The notes beneath the pieces were generated by a model. It ran no database searches, was not told the DNA's origin, and was given only the letters and a program-made list of their open reading frames with translations. The position numbers and the translations under genes were made by a program. From Cryphonectria parasitica EP155 (taxonomy: Eukaryota > Ascomycota > Sordariomycetes > Diaporthales > Cryphonectriaceae), in assembly GCF_011745365.1 (NCBI RefSeq), contig NW_024468915.1:1342653-1406652 (forward strand): a stretch of DNA of 64,000 nucleotides, given 5' to 3'. This document shows positions 32,688 to 44,032 of this stretch, piece by piece. How positions within the stretch are numbered: position 1 is the stretch's first letter; each line of letters starts with the position of its first letter.

Positions 32688-34580
32688 GTTGGGAGGTTTT
32701 TGAGACACAAAATATTGTGTTGTGCTGTAAGAGTGTATGGCAACTTGATGTTTGGCTTGAGGTTCGATCAAGTGGCTGGTATCTCGTCGACTGACTTGAT
32801 GCTTTGTAGTCAAGTATTATTTATTTTCTGATGGCTGAATGGTAAAAGGTAAAGGGAAATAAAACAAAACCAGTCCTGGAGAGGACGCCTTGCACATACT
32901 TATAGATGTGGAGAGCAAGCAAGTAAGTGTGTGCACCGCAGGTGATTGCGTGGACATCCCATAGCCCTCCTGTTGCAAAAGGCGGGCTATAATTATCTGA
33001 TTCCATACGGCGGAGTACCGCTACGGTGTGCCAGATGCGGTATAGATTTGTGGCTTCCTACCATATGTTTCTAGTTTAGAATATGACTCAATCCAATTTT
33101 CCGGCAACCTCGATTGGACTGGCCGACTGGCTAAGTAACCCTCGTCTCACCCCGGAGCTCGGCTTCGGAGTCACAACATTAAACCAGTACGGCATTCATC
33201 GGTGTGGTCGGCTACGTAACATACTGATAAACCGCTGGCTAGGTATGTACCATAGTAGCTACGTACTGTACTAGAAGTTGGTGCTTATTGCTTTCTTTTT
33301 TTTCCTTTCTTTTTCAGTGTGGAATCAGCCAACAAAGATTGGTTTCGCGTAGTAGACCAGCAAAGCATACTCCATGTTGTTGTGTCGTTGTCACCCGTTG
33401 GCGAAGAAGTCTGACACTGGAGTAAGACGGGCCAACATGTCGCCTTCTCCTCACCGCTTGAAACGCGTTGGCATGATGCAATTTGTTTTCGCGGCCTGAG
33501 AAGTCGTCGTGGCCCCCAGGTCTAAAGTTGAGGATGCACGCTCATAATGATGCAGAATGATTTTGATGCGAGTTGGTGCATCTCGGCTGAGCCCGCAAGG
33601 AACAATCCAATCAGGTACAACGCCCAACGTGATGAGTCCACACAAACTAGGTCTCGGAACCAAATTCGCAGTCGTGAGTCAAAGCCTCGTCATTAATACG
33701 CCCTTTTTAAGTGTGAGCTCGAGACTACGGCTTCTGACAATGTACCACACAGCTCTACTCAGTTGACGTACCTCGTAATATCGTATCATGTTGGATCATA
33801 TGATTAGCACAATACATCTCATCTAGTTCGTGTAACATCGAGCCAATTGATCTTTACGCTATGGAGGACACGTTGCCGGCGTCGGTGGAGAGGAGGCGCG
33901 GCTAGAGAAGAGGCATGGATTCGTAGGAGTGGTGATGTGTGGTTGGGGGCTGAAATTACACATTGTCGGGGAAAAAAGCGATCGCCAGTCTCTCAGAACT
34001 GGCTGTACCTATATATTTTCCCACACACATATGTAACGTGGAATCACTCAAATCCAGCACGACACTGCAAGGTACTTTTTGCTTTCTTTTGCCATGATGT
34101 GTGCATTTCACAATCCTCATCAGCCCTCGAATGGCTCAGCTAATGATTCCGTAGGAACCAGAGACAGAAATGAAACTGCATGACTCTTTTCGCGTGAAGT
34201 CTGCAGCCAGTTTGCAGTGTGCTCCTATAATTAGTAGTTGAATCCGCGCGAGCGAACTCCGACCTTCAGCACATGATGATCGGAACTCGGCAGTGATGTA
34301 TCAAAGACACCATGATTTGGGTCAATGTATTGGTATGGGACTGTACATTCACGAAATCCCTAGCCTACTCCGATTCAATTCCGTACGATGCGAATGAGTG
34401 AGGCCCAGGTTGCGAGGAAACCACTCATAACACGCCGTGTACTGCTACATGGAAAGGAAAGAGACTACCAAAAGATGATTCAATCGCAGAAGCATTGGGG
34501 TGCATCGCCTGGAATTCTCAGCGGGAAAACCCCAAGAAACTAAAAATTACTCTCGCTGAAGTTCACTCCGACCTTTCAAT
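32688..34580. other. AT-richer gene-free span
   Basis: About 1.9 kb without a supported gene. Open frames are shorter than 100 codons and lack motifs. A TAC/GTA-rich palindromic patch lies at about 33241-33275. The right end is the 3' side of the decarboxylase-like gene. Confidence 0.55.
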
Positions 34581-35705
34581 TCATCTGGTAACCAGAGCGG
34601 TGCCCAATCCAATTTTCCAGTTCTGTCCACGCACAGGAGCAAATAACATATCAGTGCTCGGCTTTTCTGCGATCAATCCTTGATCATGGAGTGCCTCGAC
34701 AAGCCCATCCAGTGTCTTTCTATTCGGCTCGATGCCGTTCACCCACGGATCGCCGCCCGGGAAGACCTCGTCAATCTCGTCCAATTCCGCGGGCAGCCGT
34801 GGAAACATGTACCGCAGATAATCCAGAAATCTCATCCGCAGCCGCGCCACCTCCTTTGAGTCATCCAGTGCATTGTACAGGCTTGTCGCCATCCAGGGGT
34901 GTCTCTGCAGGATTTCGGTCTTGACTACCACGACGTGCATGATGGGAAAGATTCCTGTTTCCTTGAAATATCTCTTCTCCCTTTCCTTGAAATCCGGAAA
35001 CAACCTCTTCACATGCTGCGCCTTTCCCAGGCAATTTGGCAGGTCTGCCCCGATCGTAGCATCGATCTCGCCGTCCTCGAGAAGCTGACTCAGTGACTTG
35101 CCTGTTTCGTTCGGCGTGATGTCGACTGGCTTGACGAGCGGCATGACTGCCGGTTCCCCGTGGGAGTGCCCTGATTCCATGGACCCTTGGGTCCAGTGGA
35201 TTGATGAGAGGTCGATGCCGTGCTGCTGGAGCACGGCTCGGATCCAGACCGCTGCGGTCATCGTGTATAGTTGCACGCCGATCTTCTTGCCATTGAGGTC
35301 CCTCGGCGAGGCGATGGTCTTCGTGTTCACGGCTACGAATCCGTGCCGAAAGGCCCGAGACGGGAAGACGGGGATGGCTGTGAAGTCTCTCTTCCCCGCT
35401 GCATATTGGCAGATACTGTATTCCATTATGTTTCATTATCAATGATTAATCAAGTAGTCATTCTTCCAGCTGCTTTGCGCCATGACGCTCCGGTCTCTGG
35501 GGGTGAGCACGTACTACTCGCTCAAGGACAACTCCGAAGCATCAAACTCCATGCCTCCGGACATGCGGTCGAAGATGTCTCGAGGGTGGTTTACCGAGAT
35601 GAAGTTGAGGTCGATGCCCTCCGCCTTGACTTCTCCTTGCTGGAGGGCCTGCATCCGGTCATAGGGCACAGACGCGAACGAGATGCTCACCTTGTTTGCG
35701 GACAT
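34581..35705 (-). CDS. 4,5-dihydroxyphthalate decarboxylase-like protein
   Basis: Two exons on the minus strand, 35515-35705 and 34581-35415, give 341 residues; the 99-bp intron (GTACGT...ATACAG) joins ELSLSEYICQYAAGKRDF in frame. Family-typical phrases are VSISFASVPYDR, GEVKAEGIDLNFI, DIFDRM and MEFDASELSLSEY in exon 1, and AIPVFPSRAFRHGF, DLNGKKIGVQLY and AAVWIRAVLQ in exon 2. The fold is that of type-2 periplasmic-binding proteins. In bacteria the named enzyme removes CO2 from 4,5-dihydroxyphthalate; many fungal members carry the name only by homology, so the substrate is uncertain. The start at 35705 (MSANKVSISF) fits the family; an in-frame ATG at 35801 would add 32 residues. A gene for a small barrel-like protein lies 1.45 kb away, divergently. 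Confidence 0.87.
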
Positions 35706-37155
35706 TTCTTCTCGTTCTGCCTCGGCGATAGTGCGATTCGTTCGCGCAGAGTCAACGATACAATACGGCACACTTCTGTCCAACGACTGTTGAGTGTTCA
35801 TTCGAAACTGGATGCCGACGCTGTGGTACTTTTTGACTGATATCGCCACATGCTAGGAGCGTGATACGAGTTCAGTACTGCCTTAGGGCGATTGTTCTGC
35901 GGTGGTGGTGAACGGGCTGATGGTGGGATGCGGGGAGCAACGGCTAGGCTAATTGTGACAAAGTTCCGAAGCTGCTAGTAAGCAGCGTGTAGTTCAGATG
36001 TAATTATGTCTGTCTGGCATCCGTTCTACGATGCATTCATATCATCGCCCATCTAGTACCGGCTGGGGTTTCCCACACTGACTATTCAATATTGCTGAAG
36101 TGAAAGAACTTTGGAGGCTGAATAATCGAATACATGCACACCTTGAGAAGCTGTAATTCGAGAAGTCCATCAGGAGCCTTTCCTATGTCCCGAATACTGA
36201 GTCTCTCTATCCAAAGCTAGTTCCGTGGCTATCTCGGTCACACCAGGAACACTGTTAAAACGAGAACTGAGGAGAGTTACTGCAGAGTGAGTACGAGTTA
36301 GTTGTCACCATTCATCTGCAGTGTACACACTCGCTGAGAGGGAAGGTCAAACACAACTAAGCCACCCACCAGCATATGAGAAGAATAGTACGGGAACCAT
36401 TATATGGCTGATTTCAGCTTTTAACCGAATACACTCCACTTAGTATCAACGTGTATGATAAGCTGCGAATTATCTCGTTTGATATCATGAGAATCGGTGC
36501 TGTCTTAGTTTATACAAGATACTTGTGCCTGAGCAAATATTGCCCAGATTGCCAGAGAATGGATATGAACCCCTTGATATTTGTGACGTATTATTTCGCG
36601 GATGAATAGTACAGTACAGGATGTGGTCGTAGTAATTTAGATACAAGAGCATTATTAATCCTAATTAGTAACAGCTTGTATGTTTTGGATGAAGAATAAG
36701 TTTGAAGCTGGAGTTGGTTTAATCGACAGATATTCAAGTCAAAATGGATACAAATCCACTTCCTTCCAGTTGTCCCGCGTGTAAGTTTCACAGAGACATC
36801 CATACGGTGTACTGGCACTTTTCAGGTGAATGTTTACGCCCCGGGCCCTGAAGCTGATCGTCTTGGGGTTCCCGTGCTCTCGGAGACTTTTATGTGGCGG
36901 CGCAATATTTGTGCCGCATCCTCGCCAGATGTCTAGCATGTTCTTGTTGGTGCTCGGAAGCAACTCGCCAAAAACCTTGCCGAGAAAGTCGCGAGGTGTC
37001 CGATAACTGGGTACCGCTTGTAGACAAGAAAAAGTAGTATAAGAAGAGGCTTGAGAAGGTAGCGATAGTAGTCCAATGAGCAGTATCTCCAGAATAACAA
37101 GTTTGATCAAGATCGTTCACCTCTATTCAGAGAAGAATATACAGAAGACCTCCAC
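35706..37155. other. Divergent AT-richer region
   Basis: About 1.45 kb between the minus-strand decarboxylase-like gene and the plus-strand small barrel-like gene, so it carries both promoters. A minus-strand open frame at 36739-37110 begins with a hydrophobic, signal-like segment but has no ATG at that end; it is described as a finding, not as a gene. Otherwise I see nothing. Confidence 0.5.
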
Positions 37156-37611
37156 ATGTCGACCACCGCCAGTGAAGGGGTTCATTTTCTGCCCCTCGGC
37201 CCCGGCAGTGACATCGCCTCGGCCATCCCCTCCGATAAACCCGTCACAATGGTCATTTTCCTGCGCTTCCGCGACATCTCCTCGCACGCCGCCAGCCTCG
37301 GCCCTCCCATGTCAGGCCAGGAAGCTTTCATCACACGCTACAGCCCAATCATCTCCGGGCTGGCAGAGAAATTTGGCATCAAGATGTCTCCGGTATACCT
37401 TGGCGCATCTCACGCGTCTCTTATGGCTGGGAGGGAGAACGGAGAGGGCGAGAAGTGGGATGTTGTGGTACTGTCCAGGTACGACTCGTTTGCGGACTAT
37501 GTCAGGCTGATGACATCTGAGGAATATGAGCGGGACGCGATGCCTTGGCGATTGGGAAGTGTGGAGGCGCACAAGGTAATTGTCACGACGGAATTGGAGG
37601 TCCCAACTTGA
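37156..37611 (+). CDS. Small protein resembling dimeric alpha/beta-barrel (DUF1330-like) family
   Basis: A single exon gives 151 residues from the ATG at 37156. The core (VTMVIFLRFRDI, EAFITRYSPIISGLAEKFGIKM, VYLGA, WDVVVLSRYDSFADYVRLMTSEEYERDAMPWR, AHKVIVT) alternates beta strands and helices as in ferredoxin-like dimeric alpha/beta barrels, and the 'aspect of a strand then F-x-D-Y-x-x-L' section resembles DUF1330/EthD-type proteins. Such proteins bind or convert small organic molecules in catabolic or secondary pathways; no substrate can be named. It is divergent from the decarboxylase-like gene, which may mean joint control, but the gap of 1.45 kb makes that weak. A T-run of about 23 bases follows the gene near 37676-37698. 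Confidence 0.75.
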   Translation: MSTTASEGVHFLPLGPGSDIASAIPSDKPVTMVIFLRFRDISSHAASLGPPMSGQEAFITRYSPIISGLAEKFGIKMSPVYLGASHASLMAGRENGEGEKWDVVVLSRYDSFADYVRLMTSEEYERDAMPWRLGSVEAHKVIVTTELEVPT

Positions 37612-39203
37612 GATAGCATTGTGTCTTCTAGTATGGAAGTGGCCCTGCTTGTACTGAAAGCAGTCTGCCTCTTTGTTTTTTTTTTTTTTTTTTTTTTTGC
37701 AAATCAAAGCTGGAGAAACAACCAAACATCGCGGCGCGGTATCTTGGGCTCATAACTCCACACGCGGTTCACGAGTACTTTTAGTGGAGGCGCGACACGT
37801 CTCTTGGTGCAACGCGCATTCGCATTCGTACGCGGTCGCGCAGTGACAAACGGGGTGTCAAAAGAAAGTCTCACATATCATCCGCAGAATCTTGATCTGG
37901 TGTTGCGTATGTAGGAGATGGCAACCCTGGGAATGAAATTTGTTCGCAGGGCTGGTGCAGCAAGAAACTTGCCCCAAGATCGTCGCAATGTCAGTGGACA
38001 ATTGGCCCGGGGAGGATCCGCGAGGTTGGGTCGCATGGGCGCTAGACTGGACAAGTCTAGTGTGCTGTATTTTGGGGTACTATAGTATACGTTCCCAGGC
38101 GTACCAGGCGTACCAAGCGTGACGACATGGATACAGATCGCGGGAGCGGTGCCTAGGGTGATGCCTAGCCCACACGGTAGATTAGGCACCCTGGCTTGCC
38201 TGGCACAACTTGGTTCCGCTGGACAGGCGCGGGGTCGTAACACAGCCCCCTTGGAACCTTGGCCTCAACGCCCAAGGATCCAGCAGTTGAAGTACTAACT
38301 AACCCTCAAGAGATTGGTGGGTTGCCTCGCGCCTCGCGCCTACCCGCCCACCCAAACAGCAGTCAGGCAGTGTTAGGCTCTCCGCGTGCGCGCCGTCCCC
38401 CGCGTACACAGTCCCCGTGGTGTGTGCACCTGCAGCTGGCAGCTGAGGCGGCGGAAACACCACCCCAGGTACCGTTCAACTACCACAGTTAGATAGAGTA
38501 CTTACCCACCCGGGTCTTTACCAAGCCAAAACCCCACTCTTTTGCTCCTCGACCTCATTTTTCAATCCCTCACTCTCGTTGATGTATGTCGCCCTCGGTT
38601 CGAGTCGTCACTTTGTTTCTTTTGTTTTCTCACTCTTGCATGCCACATGACTTACTCTCCTCTGCGAGGTCACCAACATTGCTTTTCAATCCTCGATTCG
38701 TATATGCAGCGGCGTTCCCCGCCCTTTATGAATTTGACCCTGCATCTTCTTCTTCGTGTGTTTCTTATTTTTCACTCCTAGCAATTCCTACTCGCTCCCC
38801 TCTATCTTTCCAACTCCTTCCCTCAGGCTGGTCAGACTGCACTGCATGCGCCCTCGAGTCGTATCCACACTGCCTGTGCACTCGTTGCCCGGTCAATCCT
38901 TCACTACGGATTTTGCATGAATCGGCGGCAGACCAGGCCAAGGCCCGCCCCCCGCCCCCCTCCAACTCCACTTACGCGACGAGTGACGCAGATACGCGAC
39001 AACAAATTTCCCAAGGGCTACTGCTTGTGACCAACACTCGAATCCAGAATCCGAACTTCTGAAGTGGCTGTTCATTCCCTTTTGGAGTCGGAGCAAGAGG
39101 TATACCGAAGAGTAAGCCTTAAGTGGCTGCCAGGCCCACGGACGACCAGCCGCTTGGCTGAAGAAGAGGCTCCAAGAGGCGCCGCCTGTGTCTGTTGGCC
39201 CCG
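37612..39203. other. Intergenic and leader upstream of Rad53-type gene
   Basis: About 1.6 kb without a supported gene. It holds a 23-base T run near 37676-37698, a 9-bp tandem repeat (CAGGCGTAC-like units) at about 38095-38121 next to a GTACTATAGTATAC palindrome, and a CT-rich leader from about 38520 on. Open frames on the leader are short and without motifs. Confidence 0.55.
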
Positions 39204-42200
39204 ATGGAATCCACACTGGGTTCCCAGCCGACCCAGCTGGGTGCGCATACCGTCCCCTCCTCCCGTTTGTCAGTGCGCACGCACACAAGAGGCTGGACAT
39301 TCTGACTGACTGATCATGGCCTGCGCACAGCTACCCAGACCGTCCTCGACCCTCGCCGACTAGGCAAGCAGAACTCTGGTTTCTCAGACGATGACATCGC
39401 CGACATAGTATGTCTCCTCCTACCAATCTCCGAAGGTGCTCGCGCCGAGCTGCGCGAAATGGCCCTGCGGACGTCCATGCATGTGGTCGATGCAGATGAT
39501 GCCGCGCACCCAGACCTGCAGCCCCCCGAGGGCTTGAGCCACTTGCCATACCTCGTCGGCGAGCAGGCTATCATTCTCCGCCTCTCCGCCCAGGTCAAAC
39601 ACCCTCTTCTGGGCTTTGCCTTTGGCCGGAACTCCTCGACCTGCGACATCTACTTTGCCAACGACCCTCGCCGGAGACTGAGCAACATACACTTTCGGAT
39701 CTATTTCAACGAGTATGGTGTGCTCATGCTGGAGGACTCGTCCATGAACGGCACAGTAGTCGACGGGGCCATGTTGAAGGGCAAGGAGGGAAACAAGGCA
39801 AAGCCAGACCAGGAGAAACTGCCCAAGCGGAGAACACTCAACCCAGGCTCCCAGATCGTCATACTTATGGCCGACCGCCAGGATGACCTCCACTTCATGG
39901 TTCAGGTCCCACGTCGTGAGGGCGACTATGAAGAAATGTACAGGAGGAACTTGACCCGGTACATGAAGCGCCTCCAGCAGCTCCGGGCAGAGCAGGGGGA
40001 CGGAGACGCGAGCAAGACCATCACTCCTGGGCCCTCAGGACATGTAAGTCAACGCGGGTTGTCTTTGGGTCTATGCCGGACTAACCACTACCACCTCCAG
40101 GTCGATTTGTTTCCTGTGGATGAGACAACGAGAAGAATAACCCCACGTGGCAACCGCCGACCTATGTTACTTGACGATCAGACACAAGACGCAGACGAAG
40201 TGCAAGGACTGCCCAGGGAGTGGAATGGGTCTGGCAAATACAACAGAGTGGGTCGCATAGGCAAGGGAGCCTTTGCCACGGTCTACATGGTGACCGCCAA
40301 ATTCGATGGCAGACCGTATGCTGCCAAGGAGCTCGACAAGAGAAGGTTCATGAAGAACGGAGTGCTTGACCAGAAGGTGGAAAATGAGATGAAGATCATG
40401 CAGAAGGCCAAGCATGTAAGCCTCACCTCCATTAACCCACCCTTCTTGCGCCGGCCCTTGATCGCTGACAAGACACCAGCCCAATATTGTTGAGTACGTG
40501 GAGCACCTGGATTGGGACAACCGCCTCTTGATCATCATTATGGAGTACGTACCACAAGGTGACCTGGGCAGCCTCGTTGGCGACAACCAACCTCTGCTTG
40601 AAGGGATTGTTCAGCAGATGACAAGCCAGCTGCTCAGCGCGCTGGCGTATCTGCATGCCAACAACATCACTCATCGTGATGTCAAGCCAGACAACATCCT
40701 CGTGCAGTCTTTGCAACCATTCGTCGTCAAGCTCACGGATTTTGGTCTGTCCAAGATGGTGGATACTGAGCAGACCTTTCTGAAGACGTTTTGCGGTACT
40801 CTGTTGTACTGCGCCCCCGAAGTCTACAACGAATTCGCCGAGTACGATGAGTATGGCCACAGGTTTCCCAGGAACAGGACACGACGAAGGCCGACTGGTC
40901 AAAGATACGACCATGCCATTGACATCTGGTCCCTGGGCGGCGTTCTCTTCTACGCACTCACTGGGCAGCCTCCTTTTCCCGCTAAGAACGGTATCAGCTA
41001 CACTGAACTCCTCCACCAGATCATGACGAAGCGGCTGAACACGCAACCTCTCACCCAAATGAGCATCACGTCAGACGGCATTGACTTCTTGTTGCGGATG
41101 CTCCAGAGGCGGCCAGAGCAGCGTGCGACAATCGAGGAGCTCCGAACCCACAATTGGCTCGAGGGCACAAGCTTCTCACAGGAAGAGCCTGCAGCTGGCG
41201 GGTCACAAGATGAGGAGATCGATGTTGAGCTTGGGAAAGAGGCGTCGCAGCTGAGTCTTGACGACAAACTCGCCCTTGAGAATGGCGTTCCCGAGGAGCA
41301 GGAGACTGACGTGGAGGAGGATCTGGCCCTGGAACAATTTGGCGACGACAAAGTTCAGGTTGTTGATTTCGACCGCTACGAGTCTCAGAAGGAGAACTAC
41401 ACATTCGATCAGAAACCACAGCAGCCTCAAAAGCTGTTCGGTGAAGTGTCCGACGTTGGCGATTCTGGTGCGCTTCCATCAAACCGTCTCAATCTCCCCT
41501 CTCAAACCGCCGACCCAGAGGGGACACAGCTTTTCCACACCGTGATCAAGGACAGCTTTGGATCGGAAGTCTCGACGCCGCGTCAACCCAGGAAATCACA
41601 ACAAAACACACGCGGCGCCCTACCACCAGCGCTCACCCAGAGTCAATACTCCGTGACCCAGTCCATCATCGAATTGAACAATCTGACGTTCGATGCGGAA
41701 TCGCAGGATCTTGGAGGGGCCGAGTCGCAGCTGGAGAACCTTAACATGAAGTCTCTTGCTCCCTCTCATGGCAATCTCACCAGCTTCAACACAAGCAAGC
41801 GAAAAACGTCTGTCGACACGAGCGACGAGTTTGAGAGCACCCCGAAAGCCAGGCCAGCGGTCAAGAGACTTAGATCGGAGAGTGTCTTTGATGCGATGAG
41901 CTACGATGAAGAAGCAGAACAAAATCTCTATGCTCAGGTCCCGCCCCTGTCGCGGATCAATTCCAACCGACAGATTGACAAGCCGGTGCACAAGTCTACG
42001 TATTGGAACGCTCGAGACAGCAAGAGCTGGCATCTGTATTATCCAGAAATGACTCAACTTCAACATGATGCGTTCGCATCCGCAGCAAAAGCCAGAGGCG
42101 AATCTTTTGCACCCGGGAAGTCCCCATTGTGGGACTTGGCCATGAAGCATTTCCCACCATCGCTTTCGGAATCTCAAGCACCATCGCTAGGATCTAGCCA

Positions 42201-43182
42201 GAACAGTACTTCAGACCTTGCCTCAAGAGCGTCAGATCGGCGGAATGACGCATCAGGACTGGTGGACTTGGGTGACATAATGCCTCCAGATTATAGCACC
42301 CTCTCACTGGCACATGCGGACCCGCCTCTCAACAGGGTTGTGGCGCTGCTAGAGTCAGCAGAAGGATCCGTCGTGTCTGGGGTCTCGATCCTCATCAACT
42401 CGGCCATGGTCTCATGGGGCAGGGCGGAGGACAACACTCATACTTACACACCTAAGACGGAGCCCAAGGTACCAAAGTACGGCCTCAAGATCATGCTTTG
42501 GAAGACTGGCTATGAGCCCTCGAAAGACCTCCAGCCATGGAATTCTGCCGGCGACGATTTCCACTTCTATATATCGACGAAAGCAACGTATGGCCTGCAG
42601 ATCAACAGAACCGTCCTTCCGTCCCACGACCCGAAGGCTCCACGTGGACCATGTCGGCACTGGATTCGCCTTCATGATGGTGACGTGGTGGTATTCTGGG
42701 GCACTGGGAACAGAGATGACAACACCAAAGCCAAACTTGTGTTCCGTTGCGAATGGGGTGGCTCTTCGAGACCGAGAGACCCCGCCTTGCCCGCGCAGCT
42801 TGTTCCTGCGGAGATTGCCGACTGCCTGGACCTATCGTGTCGCAAGGCAGAAGAGCGCGCTAGCAAGTTGCTAGAGTACGATCTAAGGCTGCAAGAGGCC
42901 GCCTACGATACTGCTGAGCGGCAGAAGAACATAGAACGTGAGCGACTGCACTCGCAGAACTTCGAGGTCAAGAGACTTGAAGCCTGCCGAAATTTAGCCA
43001 TGAGGGCCAGCGGGAAGAGCTCACCTGCTTCCACGGAGCAGCTTATGACTCCGACCCCTGCTCCACCAAATATGATGGGATATACCAACCCATTGATGAT
43101 ACGGAAGAAGAGCGCACCGACTCTCAAGCACGCTTCGTCGACCGTGGACGCACGAGCATTGCAGACGATGGTCGAGGAGTGA
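39204..43182 (+). CDS. rad53: Rad53/Chk2-type checkpoint kinase with two FHA domains
   Basis: Four exons, 39204-39240, 39331-40043, 40101-40415 and 40480-43182, give 1,255 residues; introns are 90, 57 and 64 bp. The 37-nt first exon was placed because exon 2 stays open upstream of any ATG and the join gives GSQPTQLATQTVLDPRR, an SQ/TQ cluster usual in this family. FHA1 spans about 90-175 (GR at 111-112, S130, N131, H133). The kinase domain spans about 298-582: GKGAFATVY loop, Lys326, HRDVKPDN at 420-427, DFG at 442-444, CAPE at 466-469. FHA2 lies near 975-1105, then a Lys/Arg/Glu coil. By family knowledge it is activated by Mec1/ATR-class kinases after DNA damage and halts the cell cycle in the nucleus. 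It lies 850 bp upstream of a RecQ gene on the same strand. Confidence 0.93.
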
Positions 43183-44032
43183 AATACCCAATGGAATGGG
43201 ACACGACCGATTTTACAAATCACACGCGCTCACACATGATAACGCCTCCAGCATTTCGGGAGCGGAACAGAGGCACCCAAAGGGTATTGTTGCTTTGTTT
43301 CTATTCTTTCTTTTCGCATATGAGTTCTCTTCCACCCCAACAAGAGACGAGGAGCAAAGGTCAGACGTGCTTAGAGAAAAGAAAAAATAAGACAAAAAAC
43401 ATGGGGGTGGATTGCGGCGTTTTCGATACCTCGATATTTGGCTGAACGAACTTGGAGTATTGTGTTTCCCATAGGGTTCATGGCGCATAGGGATGCCATG
43501 TCCTAAAGGAGATTTTCGGCAACAGCTTGTGTTTTGAGTATTGGTAGCTATGGCGAGAGCGAACATGTCACGAAAGCACTGTTGGGCATTGGCTCAGGAG
43601 CGACTTTTACTCAGAAAGATGAAAGTAAATATACTTATGCTATATAAAACGATCGCGGTGAGCTTTTGGGCCGCTATGCCATTAGTCAGAGGCTTTGCAC
43701 TACGTTCTTAGTACTTGGTATAGTACTGAGTACTTTGTATCACGGGACTTCGCTCCATCGGAACTGCTTAGTCACGCGCCAGCTTGACGTTGGGCCGGAG
43801 ACGCGACGCGCTCCACACCTGCGCCTTCCCCCCCTACCCAAACACCAAGAAGGCAAAACATCGGTTACTAATAAGATAGTTTGCCTGCCTGCTTGCCTGC
43901 CTGCCTGCCCACCTTGGACATCGTTTTGCGACTGCGTCCTATGAGACTGGCAACTCGCCCTCTTTCAGCAAATGTTTTCTTCTGACAACAAACCTAGCAA
44001 CAATGCCCTGAATCTTCTGACCCATCGTCCCT
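43183..44032. other. Intergenic between kinase and RecQ genes
   Basis: About 850 bp between two tandem genes. It holds a TAC/GTA-rich patch at about 43700-43740 and a (TGCC)n tetranucleotide tract at about 43883-43910. The remainder should contain the kinase 3' end and RecQ promoter. I see no gene. Confidence 0.6.
43883..43910 (+). repeat. (TGCC)n tetranucleotide repeat
   Basis: Seven units, mostly TGCC with one TGCT, lie about 120 bp upstream of the RecQ start codon. Confidence 0.8.

Noticed and set aside
33847..34143. 98-codon plus-strand frame in the sparse region
   Set aside because: Starts at a non-ATG codon, has biased Arg/Trp composition and no splice or domain support.
38586..39062. 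158-codon plus-strand frame upstream of the kinase gene
   Set aside because: It lies in a CT-rich leader, begins without a clear context and has no recognisable domain; a non-coding leader fits better.
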